Below the pieces are notes generated by a model. It had not been told where the DNA came from. It did not search any database and saw nothing but the letters and a program-made list of their open reading frames with translations. DNA of 21,701 nucleotides from the NCBI GenBank assembly GCA_016839955.1, contig JAEOTI010000691.1:1-21701 (forward strand). Reading direction: 5' to 3'. A program made the position numbers and the translations under genes. This document shows, piece by piece, positions 1-7,732 of the stretch. Positions within the stretch are counted from its first letter, which is position 1. Every line of letters starts with the position of its first letter. The DNA comes from Candidatus Hodarchaeota archaeon (lineage in GTDB: Archaea; Asgardarchaeota; Heimdallarchaeia; Hodarchaeales; YT1-057).

Positions 1-1
1 T

Positions 2-94
2 ACCCCCGTGAGCCGCACTCATGCCTTTAAGCGTGTGTTAACTTTCTTCTCTCCTTCCATCCGTGATCTTCGCGTAAAAACGATTGTTTTTTAA
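2..94 (+). CDS. Possible C-terminal end of an upstream gene (partial)
   Basis: An open frame runs from the window edge to a TAA at 92-94 and encodes about 30 residues ending in RDLRVKTIVF. It uses more GC-rich codons (CGC, GTG, CGT) than the AT-rich surroundings, and base composition drops sharply right after the stop, as expected at a gene end. I do not recognise the protein, and 30 residues are too few to place it in a family. It could equally be a chance open frame. Confidence 0.3.
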   Translation, partial: TPVSRTHAFKRVLTFFSPSIRDLRVKTIVF

Positions 95-386
95 AGGAGG
101 TTTAGCCAAGATTTTAAAAATTACTCATAATAGCATAGTAGAGATTTTTTATATGATTTTTTCCAAAAATTATAGAAAGTTTTTTTCATAGAAAAAGTAG
201 AGGTGTTTAAATTTAAAATCTTTTCCTTAAATGTCAGATTTTCCAAATTCCTTAAATCTAATCCGAGATTTTCCCAAAAAATCCCAAAAAATCAATCGAA
301 AGTAGTAGATTTCTTGGATAAGCTCCCATGCCAGTTCTTTTATTGATAATAGATTCCTCTTAATCTAAGAAGGATTAAAACTTCAT
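95..386. other. AT-rich intergenic gap with an orphan Shine-Dalgarno-like site
   Basis: No convincing gene was seen. At 95-100 there is a near-perfect AGGAGG just after the preceding stop, but no ATG, GTG or TTG at a suitable distance. The frame beginning ATT at 111 stays open for only 26 codons (TAG 189-191). At 274-295 a short tandem of CCCAAAAAAT units occurs. At 360-378 a 6-base inverted repeat (TTAATC/GATTAA) lies just past the stop of the large minus-strand gene, but without a T-run, so it is a weak terminator candidate. Confidence 0.4.
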
Positions 387-3300
387 TTATAGGCTGGATT
401 TGAATTCGATTAATTTTGATTGTAATCGTGTTGCGAAAATTTCTCCAGATTTTACCAATTCATCAATAATATAAATAAAATTACGCAAAATCTCTTGGTT
501 AGTTTTAATTTGATCTTTATACTTAATCCATGAATCAGAAAGAAGATTTGCAAGGTTAGAAGAGCTTTTACTCTTTTTTAGGAAGTTTTGGACATTATCT
601 GTTTTCCTCATGATTTTATATATCCAATTTATTCCATACTCTGGCATTAATGAAAAACCAATAGATCTTAAGAATTGTATAAGATAAGGGAAACATTTGT
701 GATTAATCCCAGCGATGTTACACCATTGATCTATCTGGTTTGTAAAATTTTCAATGACATCCCACGAATCAACTTTCCAACTGGAAATCCTGTCTACAAA
801 TACAAGAAGCCCTGAAATGGTTTCTAACTCGTCGCTGACGTAATGAGAATCTTTTATCATTATGAATTTATTTGAAGATAATAAAATATCGCTTAAATAT
901 TTCCACAGATCAATAAATCGTGTTTCATGGATAGGAGCTGAGCCAACAAGCAATAAACCTCTTAGAAAACCCTCCATAATCGCAGGACATTCTTCCCAAT
1001 AATGCAAAATAGGTTCAATTAATAATGAGACGATTTCTTCATCCAAAATTCTAAGAACGGCGTTCGATAAGACTCTAAAGAAAATTAGATTCCAATTATT
1101 AAAAGACCATTCATTAGTCCTAAAATCTTTTTGTTGATGAGCAATAAATGCCTGAACAGTAAAATTAAGAAGATCTTCTAAGAGATCAATGCCCTTAATT
1201 ATGAAATAATCAATTTCACTATAAGTGAGGACTGATGCAAGTATTGGAAAAAGTGATTGGGTAATAATGTTAAACTCACTTTTTTGAATATTATTAAATT
1301 GCATTCTATAAGGATGAATATAGCTTATAACTTTAGCTTTTAGACGTTCAATGGTAAAAATACCATTATTCACTATTTTTTTGACTAGTCTTTGCTTTTT
1401 TTTCGGATAATTATACCTATAATGAATAATTCTATATTGTGCTAAATAAATCGTTAAATTTATGCATCTCCAAATTATTTTTTGGTTTGATGGCCATAAT
1501 ACTTTAAGACCACTAAAAAGATACATTCTTATCTCTTGGTTTCTGTGCGTAACTAAATTCATAATCTCTTTTTGAATCATTTTATCTTTTGAATTCAGTA
1601 ATAAAAGACTTGGCAATCCAATAGCAGCAGATCGTCTATAACCCATTGGAAATTTTGCTACTTCATCAATTACTCGCTTAGGTGGTTCTGGACGAGTTGC
1701 AGCAATAATTAATTGTTTCCTACACCAATCAAAATAATTATTCTCTTTTAACCATTCGAACCTATGAAGTATTAAAGCAGAAATAAAAGCTGAAATTGCA
1801 TTTGCTTTTTCTACAACATCATCTAGATTATTCATAGGACAATATGAGGGAATGTCTCTCTCCACAAGTATTTTTGTAAATTTCAAAGCATCATCAAGGG
1901 AGAATGTATTTCCTATCTTTCCTTGATCTCTAAATTGAATTGCCCACGCTAGAAATGCTTGAACTTTAGATTTTTCTTCAAAATACTTCCATTTTTCATG
2001 ATCATCTAATTCTGAAGGAATTTTAAACTGAATTAGTTTTTCTCGGTCAATCTCAGTATCAATAATTTCATAGTTTTCAAGTTCAGCCATTGCAGCCCAA
2101 ATCGCACATGCTTCAATTCTATCTTGAAAAATAGCTTTATTTTCTATTTCTTCCTTGAAATAAAAAGGTGGGTTGTCTGGAAAAGCCCTTAATGCGTTTT
2201 GAAAATGTGAACGAGTATTATCAGACCCTTGAAATAGAATAAAAGTTGCAAGATCTTTTAAAGTCAACTTCCGATGAGGTTGTCTTGCCATTTTTTTAAG
2301 AATTCGGTTTGAACTTTCGTCTTTCCTAAATGAAAATACATTTACAAAACTTTCAGCAGATTGATCTTGAACCATCCTATAAATATCCATTAACCAAAAT
2401 ACAGGATTTACAATTATTGGAATGATCGCGTCTATTGAAATTTTATAATTAGCTAAAGCTACTGATGTACATACACCTACAACAGCCGCGGAAATTGTAC
2501 TTTGTAAAATTCTTTCGAAGAATTCAGAAAGATTGTCTACTTCTTTGACGTGATCGTTCATCCAATATTCAAGAGCCATTAAAGCTGATGTTACAGAGCT
2601 TGGTGCTGTCGTTGGATATCTAAACCATTGAAAGACACGATCATCTCCCCATATTTTAATCGATTTATCGCTCAATTTAATAATTTGAGGAATGGGAGTT
2701 TTTTTCATTTCCTTTTCTTCACAGAGTTTCCAGCATTCAGTTGCATGATTTATTATTCGATTAATCAAATCTAATCCTTTATCAGTTTCAATTCTTAATA
2801 ATGCTAAAAAAGGCCCATTAAAATAAGTTGGTGGAGACCATGAGGTAAATTTCAGTCCCATATTTATGCAAAGATTATGAATACTTATTAATTCTAATTC
2901 AGTTATACCTTCGCATAGAATTTTTTCGAAAATGATAACTGCTGTTTCAGGAAGATTTTTACAAATTGGGGCCCAACCTTCTGGTTCTAGAAGCAATTCT
3001 TCAAAGTCATAATATCCAGACTCAAGATTCCGGGTAGCTTTTTCCCTAATAAATGTATCTACTTCTTTTGAAGAGCAATCAGCACCCCATAGAACTGATA
3101 TAAGAAGATTTTTCCTGATGATTTTCTTTTCTTCATACTCAAGAGATATTTCTTTTTCTTTTTCAAGATCGTACTTTAGAAATCTTGAAATCAATAAATC
3201 AAGACATAAGGAGGTTATTTCATTTCTAAAAAGAACATTACCCCCTGTATTAATCATCCACTTTTTCATAATAAATGTTAGTTCAAATAGAGCTTTATCG

Positions 3301-5609
3301 CTCAGGTTTGTAATGTTGCTTAAACTAAATCTAATAACTGGAATCCATTGATTCCAGATAGGAATACTCCAGTGAACTAAATAGCGTTCAAGCTCTTCCT
3401 CAGGTAAATCACTGAAAATTACATACATTTCTGGATTAGGTTGAATACAAGCAGTCCTTAAAAGTTTTAAAAATTCAATATAAAGAGTTCCATTCTCATT
3501 CAAAAGGATCTCTTTTATCTTTGGTAAAATGTCTTCTATAATTGGTGAGAATAATGGAGAACTTAAGACTGTTTGAAACCATCTTGGCGATATAACTTTA
3601 TCAACCATAGAATTACCTGTTTCAATGAGTAAATTGCGCCATTCCTCAGGAACATTCTCAACTTCCAATAAAAGTGATGAAAAGAGTCGAAATGGTCTGA
3701 CCAAACGAAGAGATTCTCCAGTTTGTTTTAAAAAAGCAATTAAACTTTTTCTTCTTTGTTTAAGTATGTGAGCTAACGCCCAATCTTCATATACATCATG
3801 TACAAATTCATAAGAACCATTTTGCTCTCGTATAATTCTATCAGAAATTAGACCGTTAACTACTTCAAATTTCGAACTATTAATTTCTAGATCAGAAATT
3901 CCTTCAGTAATCTTATACATTGCTAAATCAATTATAAATTGCTCTCGTGCGTCAGGTTTTCCTTTACCCCTTATATTCATCTCCCCAAGACGGATTAATT
4001 GGTTCCAACCCCATTTATAAAGCCATGAATGTGTATATTTTGCAGGAATTTCTTCAGAAGGTAAACTAATATTTGGTAAAGTAAGAATATCGAGAACTAA
4101 AGGATAAGCTATAATCGTATATAGATTTGGGTCGCTTAGGACGTCTTTGAATTCAGGAAAATAGGTTTCCACTAATTTAAGTTCATCAATAGTAAATTTG
4201 TTTACATTAAACCTTACAATTGGTTTTACTTCAAAATATTCTTTAATATCTAAATGTAACAAAGCTCTGCTGGTCTCTAATGACCTACAAGTGCATATAA
4301 TTTTCCAGCAGTGATCTTTAATCCCATTATTCTTAAGATAGGATTGATTAAATTTAGTTGTCGCCCTAAGTATATCATTGAGAACCTTTTTCCTGTTTTC
4401 CTCTATTAGGATTCTATCTAATCCATCTATAAACAAACATCTTATTGGTGCACTTGCAATTGCAGAGAGAATAGACGTGAAATCATTTTTGACATTCAGA
4501 TCAAGTAAAAAACTATTAAACGATGTTCCCGATAATCTATCAACAGAGAAGACAATTATTCTCCCATTTGATCTAACCCTATTGGCAAATAACTTGAGAA
4601 TGACTGATTTTCCCACCATAGGCTCGCCATTTATTATTATAAACTCATTCTCCTTTATCAACTCATCCAATTCTTTAAGAATCTCATTTCTGGGAATTTT
4701 TAGTTTTCCACCAATAGTGTCCTGTATCGATTCTAGAATTGTTTCAGTATGAGTATTAATACGAGCAATATCAATGTCAAAGGTCGGTTGATCTTTGAGA
4801 TTAAATATTCCCGAAATATTTGATCTAAGAATTCTGTAATCAATTATCCCTGCAGAACGACTATAATCAGCTACAATAGAGGTTAGGCTATTGAATAACA
4901 TTAAAGCTTGCTGTTCATTCCTATCTTTCAGTACATCAAGCAATCGGTTCCAACAGTGAACAGTGTCTCTAGATCCAGAGGTTTCTAAATCGAAATGGAT
5001 CACAACAAAAGATCTAAGAAAACTCCATAGCTCCTTATCAGAAATCTCCTCTCCTTTGGATTCACTTAATTTAATCTTAAAAACTTGTAAGAATTTACGA
5101 ACTTCCTCTGCAAATAGTTTTGGTGTCGATACTTTTTTTACGAAGTCATTTGGATCTTTTGATGTTCTTGCTATTTCTAATAACTGCTGAAGATGCGTTG
5201 CTACTGAAATTGGATATATTCCAAGCCCTACTCCTATTTTATCCAACTTTGGATTGAATTCCCCGCTTATAGAACCAATAAAAGTATCCCAACAGTCTTT
5301 CATTACTCTAGCAAATAGATCATTAGATTTTGCTTCCGAAAATATAAGTCGACGCTTTACTTGTAACATTAATCGCCTTTCTACACCATTTGATTCATTT
5401 ATAACTATAATATCATCTAGAAGGTAACCCGCATAGCGTTGTTGAAATTTTACTTCCTTAATTATTCCCTGTTCTAGACCTCTTGGTACATCTCCTGCTA
5501 AAAGTGCAACAAGATAATATGTACCAACTAGTTGTTCGAATCTCGTTCCTCCTCCTCCTGTAGAATAAGGGTTTGCTATTTCTGCCGTGTCTCTGCACCC
5601 AAAATCAAT
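387..5609 (-). CDS. Giant STAND-type NTPase with N-terminal PD-(D/E)XK nuclease-like domain
   Basis: A protein of 1660 residues from the first ATG (5369), but about 1740 if the open frame is followed upstream. The upstream part contains NPYSTGGGGTRFE, then LLDDI, then LQVKR. This E...D...Q-x-K pattern fits a Mrr/Cap4-like restriction-fold nuclease, with E25, D65 or D66 and K85 as candidate catalytic residues. A Walker A motif GEPMVGKS (about residues 328-335) and Walker B CLFIDGLD (about 391-398) define the NTPase. The remaining ~1200 residues look all-helical and may be a repeat sensor. This nuclease/STAND/long helical order is the architecture of Avs-like antiviral proteins, where target binding triggers oligomerisation and DNA cleavage; the assignment to defence is inference. 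No ATG, GTG or TTG exists between the upstream stop (5613-5615) and 5369, so ATT at 5609-5607 is a tentative start; a frameshifted start is the alternative. Confidence 0.82.
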   Translation of the reverse strand: MDFGCRDTAEIANPYSTGGGGTRFEQLVGTYYLVALLAGDVPRGLEQGIIKEVKFQQRYAGYLLDDIIVINESNGVERRLMLQVKRRLIFSEAKSNDLFARVMKDCWDTFIGSISGEFNPKLDKIGVGLGIYPISVATHLQQLLEIARTSKDPNDFVKKVSTPKLFAEEVRKFLQVFKIKLSESKGEEISDKELWSFLRSFVVIHFDLETSGSRDTVHCWNRLLDVLKDRNEQQALMLFNSLTSIVADYSRSAGIIDYRILRSNISGIFNLKDQPTFDIDIARINTHTETILESIQDTIGGKLKIPRNEILKELDELIKENEFIIINGEPMVGKSVILKLFANRVRSNGRIIVFSVDRLSGTSFNSFLLDLNVKNDFTSILSAIASAPIRCLFIDGLDRILIEENRKKVLNDILRATTKFNQSYLKNNGIKDHCWKIICTCRSLETSRALLHLDIKEYFEVKPIVRFNVNKFTIDELKLVETYFPEFKDVLSDPNLYTIIAYPLVLDILTLPNISLPSEEIPAKYTHSWLYKWGWNQLIRLGEMNIRGKGKPDAREQFIIDLAMYKITEGISDLEINSSKFEVVNGLISDRIIREQNGSYEFVHDVYEDWALAHILKQRRKSLIAFLKQTGESLRLVRPFRLFSSLLLEVENVPEEWRNLLIETGNSMVDKVISPRWFQTVLSSPLFSPIIEDILPKIKEILLNENGTLYIEFLKLLRTACIQPNPEMYVIFSDLPEEELERYLVHWSIPIWNQWIPVIRFSLSNITNLSDKALFELTFIMKKWMINTGGNVLFRNEITSLCLDLLISRFLKYDLEKEKEISLEYEEKKIIRKNLLISVLWGADCSSKEVDTFIREKATRNLESGYYDFEELLLEPEGWAPICKNLPETAVIIFEKILCEGITELELISIHNLCINMGLKFTSWSPPTYFNGPFLALLRIETDKGLDLINRIINHATECWKLCEEKEMKKTPIPQIIKLSDKSIKIWGDDRVFQWFRYPTTAPSSVTSALMALEYWMNDHVKEVDNLSEFFERILQSTISAAVVGVCTSVALANYKISIDAIIPIIVNPVFWLMDIYRMVQDQSAESFVNVFSFRKDESSNRILKKMARQPHRKLTLKDLATFILFQGSDNTRSHFQNALRAFPDNPPFYFKEEIENKAIFQDRIEACAIWAAMAELENYEIIDTEIDREKLIQFKIPSELDDHEKWKYFEEKSKVQAFLAWAIQFRDQGKIGNTFSLDDALKFTKILVERDIPSYCPMNNLDDVVEKANAISAFISALILHRFEWLKENNYFDWCRKQLIIAATRPEPPKRVIDEVAKFPMGYRRSAAIGLPSLLLLNSKDKMIQKEIMNLVTHRNQEIRMYLFSGLKVLWPSNQKIIWRCINLTIYLAQYRIIHYRYNYPKKKQRLVKKIVNNGIFTIERLKAKVISYIHPYRMQFNNIQKSEFNIITQSLFPILASVLTYSEIDYFIIKGIDLLEDLLNFTVQAFIAHQQKDFRTNEWSFNNWNLIFFRVLSNAVLRILDEEIVSLLIEPILHYWEECPAIMEGFLRGLLLVGSAPIHETRFIDLWKYLSDILLSSNKFIMIKDSHYVSDELETISGLLVFVDRISSWKVDSWDVIENFTNQIDQWCNIAGINHKCFPYLIQFLRSIGFSLMPEYGINWIYKIMRKTDNVQNFLKKSKSSSNLANLLSDSWIKYKDQIKTNQEILRNFIYIIDELVKSGEIFATRLQSKLIEFKSSL

Positions 5610-5648
5610 TAATTATTGTTAATACATACAATCAATTTGATTAATTGA
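5605..5648. repeat. 9-base perfect inverted repeat upstream of the STAND gene
   Basis: TCAATTAAT at 5605-5613 and its exact complement ATTAATTGA at 5640-5648 flank 26 bases, at the presumed translation start of the STAND gene. They could form an operator, or an RNA hairpin at the 5' end of the message. AT-rich DNA yields such repeats by chance, so significance is moderate. Confidence 0.4.
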
Positions 5649-5650
5649 GT

Positions 5651-5679
5651 ATTATAATATCTTCGCATAATATGTATAA
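5651..5679 (-). promoter_or_regulatory. Candidate TATA elements for the STAND gene
   Basis: On the minus strand, TTATACATA (5679-5671) and ATTATAAT (5658-5651) resemble archaeal TATA boxes. Initiation about 25 bases downstream would fall near 5650 or 5628, giving a short leader before 5609. No Shine-Dalgarno site is visible there. The separation of 233 bases from the JAB gene fits an independent transcript. Confidence 0.35.
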
Positions 5680-5842
5680 TTTTTCATTTTAAAATGAGAG
5701 AACGTGTTTACACAGTTTATTCGCTTTGTAACAGCATGTGATCAGTCTTTTCCACATTACAGAAAATAAAAAATTTCATGCATATTGTCTCATTCTTTGT
5801 TAAATATGATTTAGTGAGTTTTGCAATCTATTTTTATTGTTT

Positions 5843-6676
5843 TCAAATGATTACATTAATAATTCCTGACTCTGTAAGATTTCGTAAATAAATAGGATTA
5901 TTTTCATTTCTTTCCGTAAATGGTATTTGAATATAACCAAGCATTCCTAAGACAATATTCATAGAAAACTGTGGGTGATCTTTAGCTATTTGGTAAATTA
6001 AACCTGCACTAATCCCTCCGATCAGTCCCCAAAATATCTTTTCAAGAAGATTACTTTCATTGTAGAGAGTTTTGATTCTGGGTAAGATAAATATTCTTAA
6101 CCAATCACTAAAACTATCGATATTCTGTCCTAAAATCGAAGTTTTATTAGGGGAGGGCAAAGGAATATTTGTACCCACTCCAAAAGCCCATATCACGTAA
6201 AAAAACGTCAGTGGACTATATGTGAATAAAAGCTGTGGGTAATTAAAGTCCGAGTCAAGTTTTTTTGACCAAATGGGAAAGGGTTCAAAGTCTGGATCAC
6301 TTGGTTCTTGTCTCATGTTTTGATCAAACCATTTGAAGAATGTCTTTGGTACATCCTTTCTTACAGGATGCGTATGATATAAAAAAGGGATTTTTTGAAA
6401 TGGATCTTCAAGGTATCTCTCTAATTCTTTATTGAATCGATCTTCTCGTGGGTAATAGCTTTTTGATGGAGTATTCGAGATATTTGCAATTGGTACTACT
6501 TTTTGGGCTACATACCTCCGCTCTTGAAGTAAAGTCTGGCAAATTATTAATCCTCCCCTTTCTTTTCTATCATTATAGTGATGTGTGTATAACTTAGTTA
6601 GAATTCTTGAAGGTAGAATTATTTGGTAAGGTAGTTTTAATTGGTAAATTCCATCTACATTTTCAAATAAATTAAT
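5843..6676 (-). CDS. JAB/MPN (JAMM) metalloprotease-like protein with unusual start
   Basis: From the first ATG (6316) only 157 residues result, but the same frame is open to 6676 and gives 277 residues with a recognisable JAB domain: ERGG with candidate Glu39, FLYHTHP with H101 and H103, and a later W-S-K-K-L-D with S137 and D141 or D143. These match the JAMM zinc signature E...H-x-H-P...S...D. JAMM enzymes cleave isopeptide or peptide bonds after ubiquitin-like or tail sequences. The spacing between H-x-H and the S/D is longer than usual. The C-terminal ~90 residues include two hydrophobic stretches (around IFWGLIGGISAGLIY and FSMNIVLGMLGYI) that might contact membrane or a partner. No ATG, GTG or TTG precedes the domain; an AGGTG site lies 6 bases before ATT at 6676-6674, the best start candidate. 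It is the third gene of a minus-strand unit with the zinc ribbon and HEPN genes. Confidence 0.72.
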   Translation of the reverse strand: MNLFENVDGIYQLKLPYQIILPSRILTKLYTHHYNDRKERGGLIICQTLLQERRYVAQKVVPIANISNTPSKSYYPREDRFNKELERYLEDPFQKIPFLYHTHPVRKDVPKTFFKWFDQNMRQEPSDPDFEPFPIWSKKLDSDFNYPQLLFTYSPLTFFYVIWAFGVGTNIPLPSPNKTSILGQNIDSFSDWLRIFILPRIKTLYNESNLLEKIFWGLIGGISAGLIYQIAKDHPQFSMNIVLGMLGYIQIPFTERNENNPIYLRNLTESGIINVII

Positions 6677-6689
6677 TTAAACCACCTAC
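6677..6689 (-). promoter_or_regulatory. Shine-Dalgarno site positioned before an ATT codon
   Basis: On the minus strand the sequence between the zinc-ribbon stop and the JAB frame contains GGTAGGTGG followed by TTTAA and ATT. AGGTG matches the archaeal anti-Shine-Dalgarno and its spacing of 6 bases is ideal for the ATT at 6676. This is the main reason for choosing that start. Confidence 0.5.
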
Positions 6690-6875
6690 CTACCCTATAA
6701 CTTCTTTGAGTCCGAATATTATTTCAATATTTACTTCTCTAACACCACATTTATTATTCAGACATAAATAATATTCATGCTCTATTTCCTCCCCGTCTTC
6801 CTCAAATCCTGCTCCACCTTTTACATGCAATTCAATTCCACATCTAGGACACTTCACAATAAACCACCCTTTCAT
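6690..6875 (-). CDS. Small zinc-ribbon protein (61 residues)
   Basis: The protein starts MKGWFIVKCPRCG and has two cysteine pairs, C9-x2-C12 and C38-x4-C43, separated by an acidic loop (EEDGEEIEHE). This is a zinc-ribbon-like arrangement that probably binds one zinc ion. Such small ribbons bind nucleic acid or act as protein adaptors; the sequence does not say which. It starts 11 bases after the HEPN gene stop and ends 13 bases before the JAB frame, so the three are probably co-transcribed and perhaps co-functional. The ATG is the only plausible start. Confidence 0.7.
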   Translation of the reverse strand: MKGWFIVKCPRCGIELHVKGGAGFEEDGEEIEHEYYLCLNNKCGVREVNIEIIFGLKEVIG

Positions 6876-6886
6876 GCATGATTATC

Positions 6887-7594
6887 CTAAATCTTCTCTG
6901 GAAATATACCTAGTTCATTATACAAGAAAATTAAAGATTGCCACACTAGATTTGAATCATTCTCCGAAGCATGTTCAGGGTTACCATGTGCACATATATT
7001 TCTTAGATAACGAATTATTTCTTTAACATTCTCAATGACTTTTCCTTTTAAGGAAATTTGTTTAGATTTGGAACGAAAAATTGAGTATAACTTTGATATT
7101 CCCCATTTATTATCAAAATTGATAGAATCCATTTTCAACTTTTCTTTTAACAGATATTCTGTGATTTTCCCACACATAATCACCGAAGAATCAAAAAAAC
7201 CTAAGAAGTGTAATTTTCTAGCCTCTATAATTGACTCCTTCAAATTTGGTACAATATTCTTCTGTTCAAGGTTTCTAATTTCTATTAAGGTGTTATTCTT
7301 TTGTAGGTCTCTGATTGCTCTAATAATCAAATAATCTCCACGAAAAACGTTTTTATACCACTTAAAGATTTTTGATTTTTGTTTTGGACTCAAGTCTGTT
7401 CTATCACGGACTGTTCCTACAGTTTTTAGAAGCTTGAATTCGTGTTTCCTTTTCTTCATGTCTTTTAAACGAGGTATCAAGTTTTCGTCGATTAAAGAAG
7501 TCCATACAAAAATGCTTGTTAGTATCTTCTCATTCTCATTAAGCCAATCTACATATTCTTGATATACTTCTGAATTATATGATAATTTGGACAT
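6887..7594 (-). CDS. HEPN/DUF4145-like protein
   Basis: A 235-residue, largely helical protein. The C-terminal half has the pattern EARKLHFLGFFDSSVIMCGK...EYLLKEKL followed by RYLRNICAHGNPEH, typical of HEPN and DUF4145 domains. R198 and H203 form an R-x4-H motif, the catalytic signature of HEPN RNases, here with the common polar residue after R (RN). HEPN proteins act as metal-independent RNases in toxin-antitoxin, CRISPR and abortive-infection systems, though many relatives are inactive scaffolds. The first 115 residues are not recognised. A purine-rich GGGAAGG stands just before the ATG. First gene of a unit with the zinc ribbon and JAB genes, and divergent from the GHKL operon. Confidence 0.7.
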   Translation of the reverse strand: MSKLSYNSEVYQEYVDWLNENEKILTSIFVWTSLIDENLIPRLKDMKKRKHEFKLLKTVGTVRDRTDLSPKQKSKIFKWYKNVFRGDYLIIRAIRDLQKNNTLIEIRNLEQKNIVPNLKESIIEARKLHFLGFFDSSVIMCGKITEYLLKEKLKMDSINFDNKWGISKLYSIFRSKSKQISLKGKVIENVKEIIRYLRNICAHGNPEHASENDSNLVWQSLIFLYNELGIFPEKI

Positions 7595-7648
7595 ATCCTT
7601 CCCTCTATAACTATTGATTTAATTTAAATTAAAGCAGGGGAAGATTCC

Positions 7649-7726
7649 TCAAAAACCTTCTAATAAATAATATAACTTAAGGTTTTTTGAAAAAACTTAT
7701 AAATGTTTAGGTTTTTCTAAAAAAAC
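7649..7726. promoter_or_regulatory. Operator-like A/T-tract inverted repeats around the GHKL operon promoter
   Basis: TCAAAAACCTT (7649-7659) is mirrored by AAGGTTTTTTGA (7679-7690). The latter is itself half of a near-palindrome running to 7698 (AAGGTTTTTT then GAAAAAACTT). A third element, GTTTTTCTAAAAAAAC (7711-7726), lies on the other side of the TATA box. Three related sites bracketing a promoter suggest repression by a DNA-binding protein, most simply the product of the first gene of the operon. Confidence 0.5.
7697..7703 (+). promoter_or_regulatory. TATA box of the GHKL operon
   Basis: CTTATAAA preceded by A-rich DNA resembling a BRE sits about 33 bases before the ATG at 7733. Initiation about 25 bases downstream would give a leader of only a few bases, which is normal in archaea. 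No Shine-Dalgarno site is present, consistent with near-leaderless translation. Confidence 0.6.
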
Positions 7727-7732
7727 AGAAAA

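Noticed and set aside
274..295. CRISPR-like tandem repeat
   Set aside because: Only two ten-base CCCAAAAAAT units are adjacent, with no spacers; no CRISPR array was seen anywhere in the window.
3118..5190. Plus-strand open frames of 75-124 codons inside the giant minus-strand gene
   Set aside because: They lie opposite clear coding sequence with NTPase motifs, have Ser/Phe/Leu-rich shadow composition and no ribosome sites.
7035..7334. 99-codon plus-strand frame across the HEPN gene
   Set aside because: It is antisense to the conserved R-x4-H domain region and has typical shadow composition.
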